Positions 16,979 through 25,598 of a DNA stretch of 39,781 nucleotides are shown piece by piece. The notes beneath the pieces were generated by a model. The model was not told the DNA's origin and did not search any database. It was given only the letters and a program-made list of their open reading frames with translations. Position numbers and translations under genes: made by a program. Source of the stretch: Candidatus Loosdrechtia aerotolerans. Lineage in GTDB: Bacteria; Planctomycetota; Brocadiia; Brocadiales; Brocadiaceae. The DNA lies in the NCBI GenBank assembly GCA_021646405.1, contig SOER01000032.1, positions 1 to 39,781 on the forward strand. The letters run 5' to 3'. Position 1 is the first letter of the stretch. Each line of letters opens with the position of its first letter.

Positions 16979-16988
16979 AAGAGAAAAT

Positions 16989-18149
16989 ATGAAGATACAA
17001 CAACGAATAAGAGTTGAGTTTGATTATAAGATATATTTTACTCATGATCTGTTTAACCCTGAAAATATCATATTGAAAGAAATACTAAAAAATAAGCAGT
17101 CGAAAGTACTCATTTTTCTCGACTCAGGAGTAGCCTCCTCATGGCCGGACATAGAATACCGTATAAATGCATGGTTTGATGCCCATCCGTTGTGTGCAAG
17201 AATAACCTCTTCAGCGATTCTTTTAGACGGGGGAGAACAGTGTAAAAATGACTTCCAATCCTATAAGGAGATTGCATACGCATTGCGGATGTGTAAACTC
17301 GACCGCCATTCTTACGTTATCATTATTGGAGGTGGTGCCGTTCTTGATACCGTAGGATTTATTGCTTCTATTAGCCAGAGGGGTATACGTCATATACGTA
17401 TACCAACGACAGTGCTCTCTCAAAATGATTCCGGTGTCGGGGTGAAAAATGGTATCAATTTTTTTGGTGTAAAGAATTATTTTGGTACCTATACTCCTCC
17501 CTATGCCGTGATTAATGATTTTGATTTTTTAAAAACATTGGATATACGGGATTGGCTTTCCGGTATATCGGAAGCATTTAAGGTCGCCATTATTAAAGAC
17601 CGTTCATTCCTGGAATATCTCGTGAGCAGTGCGAAAGATCTCGCGGGACAAAATATAGAAGTTATGGAAACTTTAATTATGCGTTGTGTCCGGTTACATA
17701 CCGATCATATCATTACTGGAAATGATCCTTTTGAAAACGGATCTTCCCGGCCCTTGGATTTTGGACACTGGAGTGGACATTACCTTGAAATAGTGACCGA
17801 TTTTGAACTTCGTCATGGGGAGGCAGTGGCTATTGGTATTGTCCTTGATATGACAATTGCCAGAAATCGCGGTCTTGTTACCGAAGATGAGTATGATCTT
17901 GTTTATAGAGGTTTGAGGGATTGCGGTTTCACATTGTGGCACTCAGCTCTTGAGAAAAGGAACAGTGGTGAATATCTCTGTGTTTATTACGGACTTGAGG
18001 AATTCCGGCAACATTTGGGCGGGAAACTTACTTTAATTATGCCCGATCATCTCGGGCATAGTTGTCAAATAAATAGCATCTCCTATAAGGAGATTGAACA
18101 GGCTGTGTATGAGGTAAAGAATCATTTTTATGAAATTGGAAAATGGTAA
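16989..18149 (+). CDS. eboD: EboD-like 3-dehydroquinate synthase family protein
   Basis: This 386-residue protein is a sugar-phosphate cyclase of the AroB superfamily. The NAD-binding IIGGGAVLDTVGFIAS lies near residue 115, RIPTTVLSQNDSGVGVKNGIN follows, and the metal ligands are seen in ISEAFKVAIIKD (Glu), DFGHWSGHYLE (His) and ELRHGEAVAIGI (His). All catalytic landmarks of dehydroquinate synthase are present, so it is probably active on DAHP or a related sugar phosphate. Within the ebo cluster this protein is thought to serve a special pathway rather than aromatic amino acids. It overlaps the next gene by 20 bp, indicating coupled translation. Confidence 0.9.
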   Translation: MKIQQRIRVEFDYKIYFTHDLFNPENIILKEILKNKQSKVLIFLDSGVASSWPDIEYRINAWFDAHPLCARITSSAILLDGGEQCKNDFQSYKEIAYALRMCKLDRHSYVIIIGGGAVLDTVGFIASISQRGIRHIRIPTTVLSQNDSGVGVKNGINFFGVKNYFGTYTPPYAVINDFDFLKTLDIRDWLSGISEAFKVAIIKDRSFLEYLVSSAKDLAGQNIEVMETLIMRCVRLHTDHIITGNDPFENGSSRPLDFGHWSGHYLEIVTDFELRHGEAVAIGIVLDMTIARNRGLVTEDEYDLVYRGLRDCGFTLWHSALEKRNSGEYLCVYYGLEEFRQHLGGKLTLIMPDHLGHSCQINSISYKEIEQAVYEVKNHFYEIGKW

Positions 18150-19245
18150 CCACTTAATGTATTGCCTCAATATCCATCATGGTGAACATTTTGATGAGAT
18201 ACTTGCGGCAATTGAGGATTACTCACTGAAAGTGAAGGAGAGGATTTGTCCCGATAAGGATTTTGGATTAGGGTTACGTCTCTCTCACACTGCTGTACAA
18301 GAGTTCTTAACGAGGATAAAAGATTTTAAAACAGTGCTCGAGCGGAATAAGCTCTATGTAGTTACCATAAATGGTTTCCCCTTTGGCCCGTTTCATGGAA
18401 CAAGAATCAAAGAACATGTTTATCTCCCCGATTGGTCGTCACTATCAAGAGTGGCCTATACCTGCGGCCTCGCCAGGATCATTTCCTGTATTTTGCCGGA
18501 AGGAGAGACGGGTACTATATCAACTGTCCCGTCTCATTACGGAAGAGAAGAAAAACCGTCTGTAATTTTCAACCTTCTGAAAGTAGTTGATTTTCTCGAA
18601 GAGATCGAAAAAAGAACAGGGAAACATATCATCCTGTCTCTGGAACCTGAGCCCGATTGCTATCTTGATACACTGCATTCCGTTATTGATTTTTTTGAAA
18701 ATATTTTCAGGAGAAATGAATCTGCAAAGAGATATTTAGGGATATGTCTGGATTGCTGCCACGTGCTGGTAGAGTTTGAATCACCGTTACATTGGTTTAA
18801 TAAACTTACAGAATGTGGTATTCTGGTTAACAAGGTTCAGATATCCTCTGCTCTCAGGACAGTAATTCCATATAATCCACTGCAGGCACTCGCATCTTTT
18901 CATGATGAAGAATATCTTCATCAGGTACGTATCCTTTCAGACCGTGGTGTATCTCGGTTCAGGGACTTACCAGATGCATTAACTCATGCTTTTTCCGGAG
19001 AATGGAGGGTACATTTCCATATCCCTTTGACGTGGTCAGGGACTGGCGTATCCTCTACAATAAACCTTATAGAAGATGAATTTTTCAGGCAGGTAATGAT
19101 ATGCGGAAAAAAGCATATAGAGGTGGAAACGTATTCCTATAATCTTTTACCCGGTATCAAACCTTGTCTCATCGATTCAATCACTTCAGAACTGGAGTGG
19201 GTGAAGGAAAGGTTGGGCAGTATAGGAAAATCTGGTTGCGACTGA
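18130..19245 (+). CDS. eboE: EboE-like metabolite traffic protein (xylose-isomerase-like TIM barrel)
   Basis: This 371-residue protein matches the EboE type: YCLNIHHGEHFDEILAAI at the start, LRLSHTAVQEF, then TINGFPFGPFHGTRIKEHVYLPDWSS, LSLEPEPDCYLDT, LGICLDCCHVLVEFE, NKVQISSALR and VHFHIPLT. Acidic residues and histidines at strand ends suggest a metal-dependent TIM barrel of the AP-endonuclease/xylose-isomerase class. In cyanobacteria EboE takes part in precursor export for scytonemin; the reaction is unknown. It starts 20 bp inside eboD. It is the last clear ebo gene here, followed by 110 bp without a gene. Confidence 0.87.
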   Translation: MKLENGNHLMYCLNIHHGEHFDEILAAIEDYSLKVKERICPDKDFGLGLRLSHTAVQEFLTRIKDFKTVLERNKLYVVTINGFPFGPFHGTRIKEHVYLPDWSSLSRVAYTCGLARIISCILPEGETGTISTVPSHYGREEKPSVIFNLLKVVDFLEEIEKRTGKHIILSLEPEPDCYLDTLHSVIDFFENIFRRNESAKRYLGICLDCCHVLVEFESPLHWFNKLTECGILVNKVQISSALRTVIPYNPLQALASFHDEEYLHQVRILSDRGVSRFRDLPDALTHAFSGEWRVHFHIPLTWSGTGVSSTINLIEDEFFRQVMICGKKHIEVETYSYNLLPGIKPCLIDSITSELEWVKERLGSIGKSGCD

Positions 19246-19355
19246 CAGGGAGTATGATATACATTATTGTGAGAGCTTTTAAATAGCTTCTTTTTAAATA
19301 GTTCGGTTTTATCTGACGGGTATTATACTACATATTATATCTATTCTATAAATAT

Positions 19356-20504
19356 ATGGCGAGAGCAAAAGGTAGTAAAGATGTCTATTGTGTCGGTATA
19401 TCGGGATCTTACGGGGGGCTTAATTTAGGTGATGAGGCGATTCTCCAGGGTATTATCACCCAGCTACGCCGGTCATTGCCAGTGGAGATTACCGTATTTT
19501 CACGGAACCCGGAAGATACACTGCAGCGACATCAGGTTGACCGGGCAATACCTGTTCGAAAAATAACGCGGAACGAAGTAATGCCTGAGATTGAACGGCT
19601 TGATCTCATGATCCTTGGTGGAGGAGGGATCTTATTTGACCATGAGGTTAAAGTATTTCTGCGGGAGGTAGTGCTGGCCCAGGAAAAAGGAATACCGGTA
19701 ATGGTTTATGCAGTCGGTGCCGGACCACTCCATGATCCGGCATCTCAAAAAATTGTGAGAGAATGTCTCAACAGGGCAGCCGTGATTACGGTACGTGAGC
19801 GAAGTGCTAAGCAGATACTGGAAGAGGTGGGTGTTCATCGCGAGATACTCGTGACGGCTGATCCTGCACTTCTTCTCAAACCAGAGGCACTGCCGTCTGA
19901 TATCCCGGAAAAGGAGATGCTGAATACCCGGCGCTGCTTAATTGGTATGTCTGTTCGTGAACCGGGGATGGCTGCGCCTGATATTAATGAAGAGCATTAC
20001 CATAGACTGTTAGCAGATGCAGCTGATTATATGGTAGACCGATTTGATGCCGAAGTGATATTTATTCCTATGGAACGGGGGGTAATGGATGTGCAGCAAT
20101 CCCATGCAGTAGTTTCCCGTATGTTTCGTGCAACGAGGGCTACTGTATTGAGGGCTAAATATACACCCGGGCAACTGATTTCCATTATGGGACATTTTAC
20201 CTTTACGGTAGGTATGCGTCTGCATTTTCTTATCTTCTCAGCCATACAGGGAGTGCCTTTTGTAGCATTGCCGTATGCCTCCAAAGTTACCGGGTTTATT
20301 GAAGACCTGCATATGATAATGCCACCGCTTGAACTCGTAAACGCAGGGAGACTCATCGCTCATATTGATCGGTCGTGGGATAAGCGAATTTCATTACGAA
20401 ATCAAATTAAGCGTACCCTTCCGGAATTAAAAAAGCGTGCCCTTGAGAATACTACTATTGCCGTTCATCTTTTGAAAGAGGGACGCAAGCAAAGGAAGGG
20501 ATAG
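19356..20504 (+). CDS. Polysaccharide pyruvyl transferase family protein (CsaB-like)
   Basis: This 382-residue protein has the PS_pyruv_trans pattern. VGISGSYGGLNLGDEAILQGII at the start carries the NxGDEA motif, LMILGGGGILFD follows, then VYAVGAGPL, ITVRERSAKQIL, VTADPALLL and FTVGMRLHFLIFSAIQGVPFVALPYASKV near the end. Such enzymes move pyruvate from PEP to sugars (CsaB acts on cell-wall polymer that anchors S-layer proteins). Anammox cells have an S-layer, which makes this context attractive but unproven. The ATG has no visible ribosome site and the 110 bp before it is AT-rich, so it may have its own promoter. It ends 44 bp before the FAD gene. Confidence 0.9.
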   Translation: MARAKGSKDVYCVGISGSYGGLNLGDEAILQGIITQLRRSLPVEITVFSRNPEDTLQRHQVDRAIPVRKITRNEVMPEIERLDLMILGGGGILFDHEVKVFLREVVLAQEKGIPVMVYAVGAGPLHDPASQKIVRECLNRAAVITVRERSAKQILEEVGVHREILVTADPALLLKPEALPSDIPEKEMLNTRRCLIGMSVREPGMAAPDINEEHYHRLLADAADYMVDRFDAEVIFIPMERGVMDVQQSHAVVSRMFRATRATVLRAKYTPGQLISIMGHFTFTVGMRLHFLIFSAIQGVPFVALPYASKVTGFIEDLHMIMPPLELVNAGRLIAHIDRSWDKRISLRNQIKRTLPELKKRALENTTIAVHLLKEGRKQRKG

Positions 20505-20548
20505 TAAGAAAACTAATAAAGTAGAGTATTAAGAGGAGGGCAAACGGG

Positions 20549-21967
20549 ATGCCTCCACTTCCTCATCCTCAAAATTCTGTTTCTGTCAATTTACCACCAC
20601 GTTCTGCGATAGTTGCTGCCGGGACTGACGTCCTCGTTGTTGGTGGCGGACCTTCGGGCCTGGGAGCAGCCCTTGGTGCGGCAGCAGCAGGTGCTAAAGT
20701 TATTCTTGCCGAGCGTTATGGTTTTCTCGGCGGTCATGCAACAGCAGGTCTGGTTATGCCTTTTGCGTCATTCTATACACGGTGCCCGGCTCAGCAGCAG
20801 GCTGGTTCAACGACATTATTCCCAACAGACCAGGGACCGGGTGAACCGGTAGTAAATGGTGTATTTATAACATTAATCAATCGTTTAATAAACGCCGGTG
20901 GTGCTGTTCCGCCGTCCCTTGATACCGGTTATACAGTACCCTTTGATCCGGAAATATTTAAGCTTGTTGCTACGGATTTATTGGACGAGGCCGGTGTTCA
21001 TATCTTATTCCACGCGCTGGCAAGTGATGTTATCAATAATCAGGGAGAGAGAGGGGTCGTATTTGAAACGAAATCCGGTCCCGTAGTTATTCATGCCCGT
21101 GTTATCATTGATTGTACAGGTGATGGGGATGTGGCGGTTAGGGCCGGGTCTCAATACGAAATAGGACGGTTTCAGGATGGACTGGTACAGCCGATGACGT
21201 TGATGTTCCGGATAGTAAAATTTGAACGTGAAGCGTTTAAGGCATATGTAAGAGAGCATCCTGACCAGTGGTATGGAATCCATGGCCTTTGGGATCTTAT
21301 CAGTAAAGCTACTGCTGCAGGAGATCTTGAGTTACCGAGAGAAGATATTTTGTTTTTCGGAACACCCCATGAGCATGAAGTCATGGTTAATAGCTCGAGG
21401 GTAACGAAAGTATTTGGTACTGATGTGTGGGATTTAACGTATGCAGAATGGGAAAGTCATCGACAGATACGTCAAATTGCTGCTTTCTTGCGTCATTATG
21501 TACCGGGTTTTGAGAATACCTATATTGCCCAGAGCGGGGTAAATGTGGGTGTACGTGAGACAAGGAGGATCCTGGGTGATTATCAGCTTACGGAAGATGA
21601 TGTGTTGCAGGCACGGAAATTTAAGGATGTAATTGCCCAATGTACCTATCCCATAGATATTCATAATCCGAAAGGTAAAGGTACCGAGTTCAGGTATTTG
21701 CCTCCCGGCGGAGCCTATAATATTCCTTTACGCTGTTTATTACCGAAAGGTGTTGAGGGAATTATCGTTGCCGGCCGTTGCATTTCCGGTACTCATGGGG
21801 CCCATTCTTCATATCGTGTTATGCCTACTGCAATGGCAACAGGTCAGGCTGCGGGTGCGTGCGCGGCACTCGCATCGCTCCGGGGAATAACACCCCGGAC
21901 TGTGCCGGCATCGGATGTTCAGGAAGAACTCTTACGTCAGGGTGCGAATCTCGGTAATATTCCATAA
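20549..21967 (+). CDS. FAD-dependent oxidoreductase
   Basis: This 472-residue flavoprotein begins with a dinucleotide-binding fold, VLVVGGGPSGLGAALGAAAAGAKVILAER (about residues 29-57), and then GFLGGHATAGLVMPF. VIIDCTGDGDVAVRAG and a C-terminal GVEGIIVAGRCISGTHGAHSSYRVMPTAMATGQAAG close the FAD site. This is the FAD_oxidored pattern; substrates in this family are mostly unknown. GAGGAGGG precedes the ATG. It is the last gene before the tRNA cluster. Position at the end of the ebo/pyruvyl-transferase run suggests a tailoring oxidation, but this is inference. Confidence 0.9.
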   Translation: MPPLPHPQNSVSVNLPPRSAIVAAGTDVLVVGGGPSGLGAALGAAAAGAKVILAERYGFLGGHATAGLVMPFASFYTRCPAQQQAGSTTLFPTDQGPGEPVVNGVFITLINRLINAGGAVPPSLDTGYTVPFDPEIFKLVATDLLDEAGVHILFHALASDVINNQGERGVVFETKSGPVVIHARVIIDCTGDGDVAVRAGSQYEIGRFQDGLVQPMTLMFRIVKFEREAFKAYVREHPDQWYGIHGLWDLISKATAAGDLELPREDILFFGTPHEHEVMVNSSRVTKVFGTDVWDLTYAEWESHRQIRQIAAFLRHYVPGFENTYIAQSGVNVGVRETRRILGDYQLTEDDVLQARKFKDVIAQCTYPIDIHNPKGKGTEFRYLPPGGAYNIPLRCLLPKGVEGIIVAGRCISGTHGAHSSYRVMPTAMATGQAAGACAALASLRGITPRTVPASDVQEELLRQGANLGNIP

Positions 21968-22038
21968 TATTCCATGACGCTATAGTTTTGCCTAAAGAAG
22001 AAAATGGTAGACTTATTTCTGTTTCGTGATAAATGCAG

Positions 22039-22066
22039 TTGACTTTTTTTCAAAAATAATTATAAT
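22039..22066 (+). promoter_or_regulatory. Sigma70-like promoter of the tRNA cluster
   Basis: TTGACT (22039-22044) and TATAAT (22061-22066) are separated by 16 bp, a near-consensus pair. Transcription would start near 22073, about 40 nt before tRNA-Arg, and could cover the four tRNAs, tig and clpP up to the terminator at 24665. Confidence 0.7.
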
Positions 22067-22114
22067 TAATTTTTTGTAAAATATTTTTTATAGTATCGCA
22101 GAGTTAAAGATTTT

Positions 22115-22191
22115 GCGCTCGTAGCTCAATTGGATAGAGTGGTGGACTTCGAATCCAACGGTTGCAGGTTCAAGTCCTGCCGGGCGCGCCA
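22115..22191 (+). tRNA. tRNA-Arg (TCG)
   Basis: The acceptor stem GCGCTCG (22115-22121) pairs with CGGGCGC (22181-22187), including one T-G pair. The anticodon loop CTTCGAA gives TCG (22149-22151), reading CGA and possibly other CGN codons. The bottom pair of the anticodon stem is mismatched. CCA is encoded. Confidence 0.93.
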
Positions 22192-22229
22192 TCCATAAGC
22201 CTGAAGGGTCGATTATTCGAAAATGAAAT

Positions 22230-22305
22230 GCGCCCTTAGCTCAGTTGGTAGAGCAACTGACTCTTAATCAGTGGGTCGAAGGTTCGAATCCTTCAGGGCG
22301 CACCA
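22230..22305 (+). tRNA. tRNA-Lys (CTT)
   Basis: The acceptor stem GCGCCCT pairs with AGGGCGC, and ACTGA/TCAGT encloses CTCTTAA, giving anticodon CTT. The discriminator is A and CCA is encoded at 22303-22305. Confidence 0.96.
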
Positions 22306-22444
22306 TACAGTTCTGAAATATATATCAGAATGTAAGAGGGCTTTACAGATACCTGGATGTCTGGTGATAAAAAGTCAGCATGTGTGTAGGATAGAATGCA
22401 CATAAGGCAGATTTTTTAACAATAATCCATTATACAGGAACTAG

Positions 22445-22529
22445 GCGAGGGTGGCGGAACTGGCAGACGCGCAAGATTTAGGATCTTGTGCCTTACGGCG
22501 TGGGGGTTCGATTCCCCCCTCTCGCACCA
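22445..22529 (+). tRNA. tRNA-Leu (TAG)
   Basis: This is an 85-nt class II tRNA with a long variable arm (TGCCTTACGGCGT). GCGAGGG pairs with CTCTCGC, CAAGA/TCTTG encloses TTTAGGA, and the anticodon is TAG. The discriminator is A and CCA is encoded. Confidence 0.96.
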
Positions 22530-22551
22530 GAAAATAGATTTGAAATAAGAA

Positions 22552-22626
22552 GCGGGTGTAGCTCAGTGGTAGAGCGTCACGTTGCCAACGTGAATGTCGT
22601 GGGTTCGAACCCCATCACCCGCTCCA
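22552..22626 (+). tRNA. tRNA-Gly (GCC)
   Basis: GCGGGTG pairs with CACCCGC, and TCACG/CGTGA encloses TTGCCAA, giving anticodon GCC. The discriminator is T, normal for bacterial glycine tRNA, and CCA is encoded. It ends 40 bp before tig. Confidence 0.96.
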
Positions 22627-22665
22627 TTTTTTTATCTTTGGCAGGAAGGTATGTAGGATAATAAA

Positions 22666-23952
22666 ATGAATGTAACAATTGAAGAAGCTGGTCCTTGTAA
22701 AAAGGTTCTAAAATTTGAAATACCGAAGGAAACTATTGAAAAGGAATTTGAAAAAAAGACTCTGGAGGTCTGTGATACGGTAGAATTACCCGGTTTCCGA
22801 AAAGGACGCGCACCCCGAAAATTGGTTGAAAAGCGGTTTGGATCTCAGATAAAAGACGAGGTGAAGCAGTCCATTGTAAGTGAAAGCTATAAAAAGGTAC
22901 TTGAGGATCATAAACTCAATCCGGTAGGAGATCCAAAACTTGGCGATGTAAACTTTGAGGATGGGCAGCCCTTTAATTTTGATGTAACATTGGAGGTGTG
23001 GCCAACTTTTGAAGTGGATCAATATAAAGGTTTAGACCTGAAGAGGAAATCAGCCGCCGTAACAGATGAAGACATGCAGAAGGCACTGCACGGTATGAGT
23101 CTCCGAAAGGCACAGCTGAATATTATAAAAAATGACAGTGTGAAAAATGAAGACCGGATCATTTGTGATTGCAGAATAGAGATAGAAGGGGAGATCGTAT
23201 TCGAAGATGACAATATTGAACTCTACGTTGTAAATAATACGCAGATTGCAAATACACCTGTACAGGATTTCGCACCACGGATGGAAGGTGCAAAATCAGG
23301 TGAGGAACGAAGTGTCGATATAACATTATCTGATACCTTTGCAAAAGAGGAATATCGCGGAAAAAATGCAAAATTAAAACTTACCATAAAAGAAATAAAG
23401 CGATTATCTGTTCCTGAGGTTAACGACGATTTTGCTAAAATGCTCGGTTTTGAGTCTTTAGAGGATTTAAAATCAAAGGTACAGAAGCGGATTGAGATAG
23501 ATAAAAAGAGGTGGGCTGAAGATGACTTGAGAAACCAGATACTCGATATCCTCTTAGAAAAGATAAATTTCGATTTACCACAGGATTTGGTAAAATATCA
23601 TACAGAAAGAAGGGTATACAAACATCAATTAGACCTCTTAAATAAGGGGGTTCCCTTAGAAGAAATTCAGAAACAGACAGAAAATATTAAAAACGCATCG
23701 GCAGAATCAGTAATGAGGGAATTAAAGGCATCTCTCGTTTTAGACAAAATCGCTGAAAAGGAGAAGATATTTGTTACTGAGAATGAAATTGAACAGCAAA
23801 TTGCCGATATTGCAAGGTCATATAATACTGATCCGGGACGGGTTCGAAAGCAGTTGGAGCGTCAGGGAAACTTGTCGTATTTGCGGAATGAGATGCGTGA
23901 AAATAAAGTATTAAATTTCCTCCTTAAGGAGGCTCACATAACAGAATCATGA
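22666..23952 (+). CDS. tig: Trigger factor, ribosome-associated chaperone
   Basis: This 428-residue protein has the usual trigger factor length and layout. The N-terminal ribosome-binding domain carries the [17 protein letters not shown] signature (about residues 43-59). A central PPIase (FKBP-like) domain covers roughly residues 145-235 and a helical C-terminal substrate-binding domain follows. It holds nascent chains at the ribosome exit and speeds proline isomerisation. The GGAAGG upstream is a reasonable ribosome site. It is followed after 13 bp by clpP, the widespread tig-clpP order; clpX does not follow. Confidence 0.97.
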   Translation: MNVTIEEAGPCKKVLKFEIPKETIEKEFEKKTLEVCDTVELPGFRKGRAPRKLVEKRFGSQIKDEVKQSIVSESYKKVLEDHKLNPVGDPKLGDVNFEDGQPFNFDVTLEVWPTFEVDQYKGLDLKRKSAAVTDEDMQKALHGMSLRKAQLNIIKNDSVKNEDRIICDCRIEIEGEIVFEDDNIELYVVNNTQIANTPVQDFAPRMEGAKSGEERSVDITLSDTFAKEEYRGKNAKLKLTIKEIKRLSVPEVNDDFAKMLGFESLEDLKSKVQKRIEIDKKRWAEDDLRNQILDILLEKINFDLPQDLVKYHTERRVYKHQLDLLNKGVPLEEIQKQTENIKNASAESVMRELKASLVLDKIAEKEKIFVTENEIEQQIADIARSYNTDPGRVRKQLERQGNLSYLRNEMRENKVLNFLLKEAHITES

Positions 23953-23965
23953 AAGGAAGTTTTTT

Positions 23966-24634
23966 GTGTATAAAGAGTTTTTATCATATTTAGAAAATGG
24001 TGAATTTCCTGACACAGGGTCTAAGACTATCAATAATGCTCTTTTTGTACCATATGTTATAGAAAAGACGGGATACGGAGAGAGACATTATGATATTTTT
24101 TCAAGGTTGTTAAAGGACCGCATTATCTTCATTGGTTCTCCCATTGAAGATACATTAGCCAACCTCGTTATCGCGCAGATCCTTTTTCTCCAGAATGAGA
24201 ATAAAAATCAGGATATTAATATTTATATTAATTCACCGGGTGGTTCAATAACGGCTGGGTTAGCTATTTATGATACCATGCAGTTTGTGCAGTGTGACGT
24301 TGCAACGTTCTGTATTGGTCAGGCCTTTAGTATGGCAGCTATCCTTCTCGCTGCAGGGTCAAAAGGGAAGAGATATGGATTGCCTCATACCCGTGTTATG
24401 CTTCACCAGCCATGGGGAGGTATGAGGGGTACCGCCACGGATATTAGCATCCAGGCTGAAGAGATCCTGAAAATGAGGAGATATTTAAACGAGATCCTTA
24501 TGAAGCACACAGGACAACCGATGAAACGTATTGAGGAAGATATTGACCGCGATTTTTATATGTCTTCTCAAGAAGCAAAAGCATACGGTTTACTCGACGA
24601 GGTAATAGAATCTTTGCGGGATACAAAACAATAA
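23966..24634 (+). CDS. clpP: ATP-dependent Clp protease proteolytic subunit
   Basis: This 222-residue serine peptidase forms 14-subunit barrels fed by ClpX or ClpA/C. The catalytic Ser lies in [15 protein letters not shown] (usual GQAASMG, so Phe replaces Ala), His in VMLHQPWGG and Asp in the DRDFYMS region. The INSPGG and DTMQ blocks are intact. An N-terminal extension of about 15 residues precedes the usual start of the fold. The start is GTG, with GGAAG 7 nt upstream. It is co-transcribed with tig and closes at a strong terminator. Divergence around the active site suggests one of several ClpP paralogues. Confidence 0.96.
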   Translation: MYKEFLSYLENGEFPDTGSKTINNALFVPYVIEKTGYGERHYDIFSRLLKDRIIFIGSPIEDTLANLVIAQILFLQNENKNQDINIYINSPGGSITAGLAIYDTMQFVQCDVATFCIGQAFSMAAILLAAGSKGKRYGLPHTRVMLHQPWGGMRGTATDISIQAEEILKMRRYLNEILMKHTGQPMKRIEEDIDRDFYMSSQEAKAYGLLDEVIESLRDTKQ

Positions 24635-24664
24635 AATATTTTTTTCAGTAAGGTAAAGAAAGGA

Positions 24665-24695
24665 AAAGGGACACAGATCTGTGTCCCTTTTTTAT
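24665..24695 (+). terminator. Intrinsic terminator after clpP
   Basis: AAAGGGACACAGA (24665-24677) is followed at once by its exact reverse complement TCTGTGTCCCTTT and more T residues. This 13-bp palindrome with a T-run closes the tRNA-tig-clpP unit. The 24696-24950 stretch beyond it has no gene. Confidence 0.9.
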
Positions 24696-24967
24696 TGGTA
24701 TTTGGTATGTTGAAACAATTTTGTTTACTTTGATCCTTTTTGTATTTACCGCAAAACTATTTTTATTATCCTGTCTCAGTCTTAATAAGGATACAGTGAT
24801 TTACTACCCACGATAATCTCACCACTTACAGATAATTATCTCTTCTCTTGATATTTTGTGAATTATTGGTTTGAACTTTGCTCACTCTCCTAAGAACACG
24901 TGTTCTTTTATTTCAACAAAGGCCTTTGGAGCTTTATCAACGAGTTCTTATTATAAGGAGAATCATT

Positions 24968-25330
24968 ATGCGTACAGTATGGAAATATTGTGGCGTGATT
25001 ATACTGATGCTTGCCATGACTCTTACCCAGGAAATAGGATTTTGTTTAGCAGGAGAAAAGCTCGAGGGAACGGTAAATATTAATACAGCAGCGAAAGGTC
25101 AAATTGCATTATTGCCGGGTATTGGTCCCAAGATAGCTGAGGAAATAGTAAACTACAGGGCTCATAACGGTGATTTTAAAACTATAGAAGATATGAAAAA
25201 AGTGAAAGGTATCGGCGGTAAAAAACTTGAGAAGATTAAAAACTATATTACCATGGAGGGTGAGACAACTATAAAATCAACAAAAATAGCAAAGGCTGAA
25301 AAAGAATTAAAACAAAAAAAGGATAAATAA
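24968..25330 (+). CDS. Secreted ComEA-like helix-hairpin-helix protein
   Basis: This 120-residue protein has an N-terminal signal/membrane segment (about residues 6-28, ending near FCLAGEK) and then a single ComEA-type domain. VNINTAAKGQIALLPGIGPKIAEEIVNYR and FKTIEDMKKVKGIGGKKLEKIKNYI form two helix-hairpin-helix units (LPGIG and VKGIG). The tail is very lysine-rich. ComEA domains bind DNA non-specifically; in competent bacteria the exported form takes up DNA, while other exported HhH proteins have no known job. TAAGGAG stands 7 nt before the ATG at 24968, so the longer upstream frame was rejected. It stands alone between two terminators. Confidence 0.9.
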   Translation: MRTVWKYCGVIILMLAMTLTQEIGFCLAGEKLEGTVNINTAAKGQIALLPGIGPKIAEEIVNYRAHNGDFKTIEDMKKVKGIGGKKLEKIKNYITMEGETTIKSTKIAKAEKELKQKKDK

Positions 25331-25363
25331 CGTTAAAGTATTTGTCATCTACATTCCTGCCGG

Positions 25364-25397
25364 GAGGATAGACCAAAAAGGTCTATCCTCTTTTTTT
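25364..25397 (+). terminator. Intrinsic terminator after the ComEA-like gene
   Basis: GAGGATAGACC (25364-25374) pairs perfectly with GGTCTATCCTC (25380-25390) around AAAAA and is followed by seven T residues. The 25398-25598 stretch beyond holds the likely promoter of the cytochrome gene (TATAAT at 25457-25462, no clear -35) and a small CCCT-TC-AGGG hairpin. Confidence 0.92.
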
Positions 25398-25598
25398 ATG
25401 GCCTTTCGCAGTAACCTGAAAATAAATATTTTCATTTTAAATACCTGATTTTTAAGTATAATGACTCTAAGGGATTGTCTGAAGAGTTTAAGCAAAAGAT
25501 GTAGCCGCGTCCCTTCAGGGTGCGTTTTATGTTAAAGTTCAGTGAATCAAATCTATAATATTTTCGTTCAAATGATTTTGAAGAAAGGGGTACGTTCC

